From the NCBI RefSeq assembly GCF_018255755.1, contig NZ_CP073766.1, positions 4,586,501-4,650,500 on the forward strand: a DNA stretch of 64,000 nt. The letters run 5' to 3'. This document shows, one piece after another, positions 59,674-64,000 of this stretch. The DNA comes from Chitinophaga sp. HK235 (GTDB taxonomy: Bacteria > Bacteroidota > Bacteroidia > Chitinophagales > Chitinophagaceae). The position numbers and the translations under genes were made by a program. Under the pieces are notes generated by a model. That model was given only the letters and a program-made list of their open reading frames with translations. It made no database searches and had not been told where the DNA came from. Position 1 is the first letter of the stretch, and every line of letters begins with the position of its first letter.

Positions 59674-60765
59674 TTAATGACTGATCCACAGCGCACCATT
59701 GATGGTATCGCGTTCTGCACCTGTCACGGAAGACAGCACATTCACTTCCTGCCTCCATCTTAATGTCCCGATCAGCGCCATGATCAGCGCTTCCTTAAAT
59801 GCCACTGTCTGCTCGTCCGGTACCGCTACTTCAACACCCAGCGGGGCCAGCTGTTGACGGATATTCTCCACCAGAAAAGTATTAAAGGCTCCACCACCGG
59901 TAACCAGCAGTTGGGCTGGGCCTTCCGGCATTTTGGCCTTCAGCGTTTCTACCGCTTTCGCGATCTGTACAGCGATATGTTCTGTATACGTACGCAGTTT
60001 ACCCTGTACGGATATACGCAGTGCGTTGATCATCGGCAACACAGTATCAGTGCCAAACTCATTCGCCAGTGATTTAGGCGATGGCTGCTGATAATAAGCC
60101 AATGCATTCAGCTGTTCCATCAGCGCCGCGTCTGTTACACCGCCGGCTGCCAGGGCACCGCCTTCGTCGTAAGGTTTGTTGAGCATGGCTGCCAGCTCAT
60201 TGAGCACCCGGTTGGCCGGGCAAACATCGAATGCCACAAAACCTTCCGGCAGCTGAGCAGAAATATTGGCAATACCGCCCAGGTTGAGCCAGAACTGATA
60301 ACCACCCAGCAAATATTTTTCGCCTATTGGTACAATCGGAGCACCCTGACCCCCCATTGCCACATCAACCGCACGCAGGTCGGTGATTACCGGCAGGCCG
60401 GTCACCGCCGTAATAGCTGCGCCGTCGCCTAATTGAGCCGTCATTTTACTACCTGGTATATGAAAAGTGGTATGGCCATGAGAGGCGATAAAATGTATTT
60501 TATGATCCAGTTCATTCTTCTCGATAAAAGACAGAATACGCTTTCCGGTATAATGCCCGTAGGCAGTATGCAACAGCAGGTATTCCCTGGCAGGAAGTGT
60601 AGTGGCAGAAGCCAGTTTCTCTACCCATTCCGGTTCGTAAGGCAGGCTTTCAGATGCCTTGATAACATAAGACCATTGCCCCCTGATCTCCGTCAGCTCG
60701 GCGAAAACAATATCCAGTCCATCCAGCGAACTACCGGACATGGTACCTATCACGTTATATACCAT
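59674..60765 (-). CDS. anmK: Anhydro-N-acetylmuramic acid kinase
   Basis: 363 residues from the ATG at 60765; the codon before it is TTG and less likely. ATPase-fold phosphate motif VIGTMSGSSLDGLDIVFAEL, catalytic Asp region in ITDLRAVDVAMGGQGAPIVPIGE and GGIANIS; C-terminal VTGGGAFNTFLVENI. It opens the 1,6-anhydro ring of recycled anhydro-MurNAc and phosphorylates it. -7 element TACCTTTG at 60781-60788. A peptidoglycan hydrolase/acetylation cluster lies elsewhere in the window. Confidence 0.95.
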   Translation of the reverse strand: MVYNVIGTMSGSSLDGLDIVFAELTEIRGQWSYVIKASESLPYEPEWVEKLASATTLPAREYLLLHTAYGHYTGKRILSFIEKNELDHKIHFIASHGHTTFHIPGSKMTAQLGDGAAITAVTGLPVITDLRAVDVAMGGQGAPIVPIGEKYLLGGYQFWLNLGGIANISAQLPEGFVAFDVCPANRVLNELAAMLNKPYDEGGALAAGGVTDAALMEQLNALAYYQQPSPKSLANEFGTDTVLPMINALRISVQGKLRTYTEHIAVQIAKAVETLKAKMPEGPAQLLVTGGGAFNTFLVENIRQQLAPLGVEVAVPDEQTVAFKEALIMALIGTLRWRQEVNVLSSVTGAERDTINGALWISH

Positions 60766-60780
60766 CAACTAAAATTTTGG

Positions 60781-60788
60781 CAAAGGTA
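60781..60788 (-). promoter_or_regulatory. -7 promoter element for anmK
   Basis: TACCTTTG on the minus strand, exact consensus, 15 bases before the anmK ATG. Confidence 0.5.
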
Positions 60789-60873
60789 GGATTTCCCTGC
60801 CGGTAATTTTTTTTATTGGGTTTATGGAAAACAGATCTGACCCGGCATCATGTGCACAGAAAATTCCAACAAT

Positions 60874-62769
60874 ATGCAGAAATATCTTTCCTTACTCCTG
60901 CTGAACTGCCTGCTGGTCTTACAGGCTGCCGGCCAGCTGCGCGTGATTACCGGCAGCGTGTTACGCAACGATAACAATACCGCTATCCCTAATGCGGTAG
61001 TACGGGTACAGGGCACCGATTATATGGCAGCCACCGACACCAAAGGTCATTTTAGCCTGAAAGCCCCTGCTGGTGCGCTTATCCTGGAGGCGATTGCCAC
61101 CAATTACAAAAATGCCGTGATGAATATTACGGCCACACAAAACACTGTGACATTTAAAATGCAGCCCCTTCAGGTTGCCCCAAAACCGGAGCTGTCGGAA
61201 GTGATGGTAAGCCACGACGATAAGGCTATTATGATGGAACCCGCCAGACCCACACCACTCGCAGGCCGCGTGGCCGGAGTTGCCGTCAAACGGCACATGA
61301 CCAATTCCGTTAAAATGGCCTATCCCGCTCCCCAGGATAATTTTAATACAGAAGACTACAGCCCTATCAATGAAAATATCTTTCATGCTGTGACCGATCA
61401 GCCGCTGAGTACTTTCAGCATTGATGTGGACAGGGCTTCCTATAGTAATGTCCGTCGCTTTCTCAACCAGGGACAGATGCCTCCGGCAGATGCTGTACGG
61501 GTAGAAGAGATGATCAACTATTTTGATTACCACTACAAGGCTCCTGTCAACAATGATCCGGTATCTATCTATACTGATATGTCCATCTGTCCCTGGAATA
61601 CCAGTCATCAGCTGGTGCGCATAGCCCTGAAAGGCAAGCAGGTAGACGCCAGGGAGCTGCCTCCATCCAACCTCGTATTCCTGCTGGACGTATCCGGATC
61701 GATGAATGAAGATAATAAACTGCCTTTGGTGAAACGTGCCTTTGCAGCGCTGGTACAGCAGTTACGGCCGCAGGACAAAGTGGCTATCGTTGTATATGCC
61801 GGTGCTGCCGGTGTGGTACTACCTTCTACCAGTGGCCAGGATAAAAAGAAAATACTGGAAGCATTGGAATCCTTACAGGCTGGCGGCTCTACAGCCGGCG
61901 GAGAAGGTATTCAGCTGGCCTATAAAATCGCTGCTGAAAACCGCCATACCAACAGCAACAATCGGGTAATACTGGCCACAGACGGTGATTTCAACGTAGG
62001 TCCTTCCAGCGATGGAGAGCTGATGCGCATCATAGAAAAAGAAAGACAAAAGGGCATCTTCCTTTCTGTGCTGGGCTTTGGCATGGGCAATTATAAAGAC
62101 AACAAACTGGAACTGCTGGCCGACAAGGGCAATGGCAACTATGCCTACATCGATAATTTCGAAGAAGCACGCCGCACCTTTGTGACCGAGTTTGGCGGCA
62201 CCTTGTTTACCATCGCAAAAGATGTGAAGCTGCAGATAGAATTTAATCCCACTTTCGTGCAGTCGTACCGGTTAGTAGGTTATGAAAACCGTATGCTGCA
62301 GAATGAGGATTTCAACAATGATAAAAAAGATGCCGGTGATATGGGCGTAGGCCACACGGTCACCGCTCTTTACGAGATCATCCCCGTAGCGGGCAAGGAT
62401 CAGGAAGGTAAAGTAAACTGGGTGGATCCGCTTAAATACCAGCATACCACAATAGTGGGCAATAAACCAGAAGTGCTGACCGTGAAACTTCGTTACAAAA
62501 GACCGCAGGAAGATAAAAGCCGGCTCATGCAGCAGATACTTCCTTATAGCCGTCAACGTGTGGAAGAAGCGCCGGAAGATTTCCGGATGGCCGCTGCTGC
62601 AGCATCTTTCGGGCAACTGCTGCGTAACTCCGCCTTTAAAGGAACAGCTACTTATAACGAGGTGATGAAACTGGCTGCCAGCGCCAAAGGCAGTGATACA
62701 GAGGGTTACCGGGCAGAGTTTGTTCAGCTGGTGAAAAAAGCCAGTTTGCTTAGCAAGGAGCAGGAGTAG
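60874..62769 (+). CDS. Exported VWA-domain protein (YfbK-like)
   Basis: 631 residues from the ATG at 60874; an ATG eight codons earlier is also possible. Signal peptide MQKYLSLLLLNCLLVLQAAG, CarboxypepD_reg-like domain (ITGSVLRNDNNTAIPNAVVRVQG), then the YfbK N-terminal segment (FSIDVDRASYSNVRRFLNQGQMPPADAVRVEEMINYF). The VWA domain has MIDAS Asp272-x-Ser-Gly-Ser276 (DVSGSMNEDNK) and a C-terminal DUF3520-like domain follows. It probably makes metal-dependent protein contacts in the periplasm or at the surface. No adjacent MoxR or BatA genes. Between anmK (divergent) and upp. Confidence 0.9.
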   Translation: MQKYLSLLLLNCLLVLQAAGQLRVITGSVLRNDNNTAIPNAVVRVQGTDYMAATDTKGHFSLKAPAGALILEAIATNYKNAVMNITATQNTVTFKMQPLQVAPKPELSEVMVSHDDKAIMMEPARPTPLAGRVAGVAVKRHMTNSVKMAYPAPQDNFNTEDYSPINENIFHAVTDQPLSTFSIDVDRASYSNVRRFLNQGQMPPADAVRVEEMINYFDYHYKAPVNNDPVSIYTDMSICPWNTSHQLVRIALKGKQVDARELPPSNLVFLLDVSGSMNEDNKLPLVKRAFAALVQQLRPQDKVAIVVYAGAAGVVLPSTSGQDKKKILEALESLQAGGSTAGGEGIQLAYKIAAENRHTNSNNRVILATDGDFNVGPSSDGELMRIIEKERQKGIFLSVLGFGMGNYKDNKLELLADKGNGNYAYIDNFEEARRTFVTEFGGTLFTIAKDVKLQIEFNPTFVQSYRLVGYENRMLQNEDFNNDKKDAGDMGVGHTVTALYEIIPVAGKDQEGKVNWVDPLKYQHTTIVGNKPEVLTVKLRYKRPQEDKSRLMQQILPYSRQRVEEAPEDFRMAAAAASFGQLLRNSAFKGTATYNEVMKLAASAKGSDTEGYRAEFVQLVKKASLLSKEQE

Positions 62770-62817
62770 GTTTCCACGATTTTTCGGTAATTTGCCGGCT
62801 CAAAGGGAAGCAGAAAT

Positions 62818-63471
62818 ATGATAATCAATTTAAGTGAAACAAATTCGCTGGTTGGAGAATGGCTAAGCGAGATCAGAAATGCGGATGTTCAGCAGGACCG
62901 TATGCGTTTCCGTCGCAATATGGAAAGGTTGGGTGAAGTAGCCGCCTACGAAATCAGTAAGACGCTGGAATATGTGGAGAAAGAAGTAACCACGCCCATG
63001 GGTATTGCTAACTGCCGGGTATTAAAAGAACAACCGGTACTGGCTACCATCCTGCGGGCAGGACTGGCGCTCCATCAGGGTTTGCTGCATTATTTTGACA
63101 AGGCAGACCATGCCTTCATTTCAGCTTACCGTAAACATAATCGCGACGGCTCTTTTGATATCAGCCTGGAATATGTCAGCAGCCCTTCCATTGAAGGCCA
63201 GGTGCTGATCCTGTCTGATCCGATGCTGGCTACCGGCGCATCGCTGGTAAAAACCATCGAACATCTGGAAGCCATCGGTAAACCCAGACACATTCACCTC
63301 GTAGTGGCTATCGCCTGCACAGTAGGTATCGAGTATGTGATCCGCAACTGCAAAGCCAATATCACTATCTGGGCCGGTGACATCGATGATGAACTGACCG
63401 CCAAAGGCTATATTGTACCAGGCCTCGGCGATGCCGGTGATCTGGCCTTCGGAAATAAATTGCAACAATAA
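62818..63471 (+). CDS. upp: Uracil phosphoribosyltransferase
   Basis: 217 residues. PRPP-binding loop VLILSDPMLATGASLV, uracil-binding C-terminus GYIVPGLGDAGDLAFG. It makes UMP from uracil and PRPP in pyrimidine salvage. It lies 48 bases after the VWA gene on the same strand and may be partly cotranscribed. A long imperfect palindrome (63484-63600) follows. A second salvage gene (ade) is nearby but on a separate transcript. Confidence 0.96.
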   Translation: MIINLSETNSLVGEWLSEIRNADVQQDRMRFRRNMERLGEVAAYEISKTLEYVEKEVTTPMGIANCRVLKEQPVLATILRAGLALHQGLLHYFDKADHAFISAYRKHNRDGSFDISLEYVSSPSIEGQVLILSDPMLATGASLVKTIEHLEAIGKPRHIHLVVAIACTVGIEYVIRNCKANITIWAGDIDDELTAKGYIVPGLGDAGDLAFGNKLQQ

Positions 63472-63483
63472 TCGGGAACGGAC

Positions 63484-63600
63484 GTTAAATAAAAGGAATT
63501 TCCAATTACAGCTTACGGATTTGAATGTTTAAAAGATAGTGCAGATGTAACACGAATTTCCACTACCTTCTAAATATCCAAATCCGTAATTTTATTTAAC
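63484..63600. repeat. 117-base imperfect inverted repeat after upp
   Basis: Outer arms GTTAAATAAAA (63484-63494) and 63590-63600 are exact complements. Inner arms of 29 bases (63513-63541 and 63561-63589) match at 25 positions, all four differences being A/G. The left side has an extra 18 bases (63495-63512). Loop 19 bases. Confidence 0.85.
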
Positions 63601-63647
63601 AGATCAGGCTTTATTCCATTATTAACATTTTTACACATGGATTTAAT

Positions 63648-63677
63648 TTGAAATATGATTTAATTACTGTACCTTCA
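63648..63677 (+). promoter_or_regulatory. Possible promoter of the second PorP/SprF gene
   Basis: TTG (63648-63650), 19 bases, then TACCTTCA (63670-63677), two mismatches from TAnnTTTG but ideal spacing, 38 bases before the ATG. Confidence 0.4.
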
Positions 63678-63714
63678 CCCGACTGCATAAACCCTATGCT
63701 TTTAAGCTTATCAT

Positions 63715-64000
63715 ATGAAAAGAGCTTTACTATTCTTGACCATATTCTTATGTATTAATTCTTTGCGGGCCCAGGATCCGCACTTTTCTCAGTTTTTTGC
63801 CTCTCCGCTTACGCTCAATCCGGCCTTTACAGGTTTATTTTCAGGTGATTATCGTTTATCCGGCAACTACCGTTCCCAATGGCGCAGCATCTCTACGCCG
63901 TTTGTGACCGGTACCGCTGCAATCGACTTCGGTATCCTGAAAAACGTGATTTCCTATACAGACATCTGGGGCGTAGGGCTGATGGCAGTATATGACAGAA
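63715..64000 (+). CDS. PorP/SprF family type IX secretion protein (partial)
   Basis: 95 residues visible, running off the right edge. Signal peptide MKRALLFLTIFLCINSLRAQ, then the family start DPHFSQFFASPLTLNPAFTGLFSGDYRLSGNYRSQWRSI. An outer membrane beta-barrel of the type IX secretion/gliding group; it is a paralogue of the gene at 9144-10145. Later partners lie outside the window. Confidence 0.9.
   Translation, partial: MKRALLFLTIFLCINSLRAQDPHFSQFFASPLTLNPAFTGLFSGDYRLSGNYRSQWRSISTPFVTGTAAIDFGILKNVISYTDIWGVGLMAVYDR

Noticed and set aside
1..64000. tRNA, rRNA, transposase, integrase or phage genes
   Set aside because: Looked for across both strands; nothing recognisable was seen, though a covariance-model search was not possible.

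Overview
The window looks like chromosomal DNA of a Bacteroidota bacterium, most likely a Chitinophaga-like member of the Chitinophagaceae. Supporting signs are TonB-dependent receptors with a CarboxypepD_reg-like N-terminus, PorP/SprF-type (type IX secretion) proteins, DUF4293, a bacterial alpha-2-macroglobulin, MlaE/MlaF homologues, a Bacteroidota-type atpBEFHA operon with an N-terminally extended subunit a, and repeated Bacteroidota -7 promoter elements (TAnnTTTG, twice with a TTG exactly 19 bases upstream). No rRNA, tRNA, CRISPR array, insertion sequence, integrase or phage gene was seen. The segment is mostly core genome with a few accessory clusters.

Layout. 1-4.4 kb: end of a response regulator gene, HIT protein, greA, a 2-hydroxyacid dehydrogenase overlapping ksgA, and divergent pdxA. 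4.1-10.1 kb: a winged-helix regulator, a TPR-like exported protein and a TonB receptor preceded by a Fur-box-like palindrome, then a PD40/TPR protein with a PorP/SprF protein. 10.9-15.2 kb: ATP synthase operon atpB-E-F-H-A without atpG. 15.5-24.2 kb: ABC exporter, an exported protein with a caspase/CHAT-like His-Cys ending, a PhoB/PhoR-like two-component pair beside a phosphate-selective porin, and an AraC/GyrI regulator. 24.3-29.0 kb: an overlapping four-gene cluster (glucosaminidase, two SGNH hydrolases, MBOAT acyltransferase) that looks like a cell-wall or polysaccharide O-acetylation system. 29.2-48.1 kb: aspS, FAD oxidoreductase, a roughly 2,000-residue alpha-2-macroglobulin, sucD, a protein with kinase-like motifs ahead of mlaE-mlaF, a malic enzyme/phosphotransacetylase fusion, a DUF4293 protein and uvrA. 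48.4-54 kb: ECF sigma factor, 3-oxoadipyl-CoA-type thiolase, rlmN and two pseudouridine synthases, one with a long repetitive basic N-terminus. 54-64 kb: peroxiredoxin, an unknown protein, WYL regulator, LolA-like protein, adenine deaminase, anmK, a VWA protein, upp and the start of another PorP/SprF gene.

How genes fit together. Wall metabolism recurs: anmK recycles anhydro-MurNAc, the 24-29 kb cluster may trim and acetylate wall glycan, and MlaEF maintains outer-membrane lipids. Phosphate uptake is suggested by the two-component pair next to the porin, with 11-base-spaced GTTAAT-like direct repeats near both. Many transcription units end in clear hairpins, several shared by convergent genes. 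The most interesting unexplained items are the His-Cys exported protein (17.4-19.6 kb), the kinase-like gene (41.2-42.2 kb), the O-acetylation-type cluster, and two long intergenic palindromes (4425-4507 and 63484-63600).
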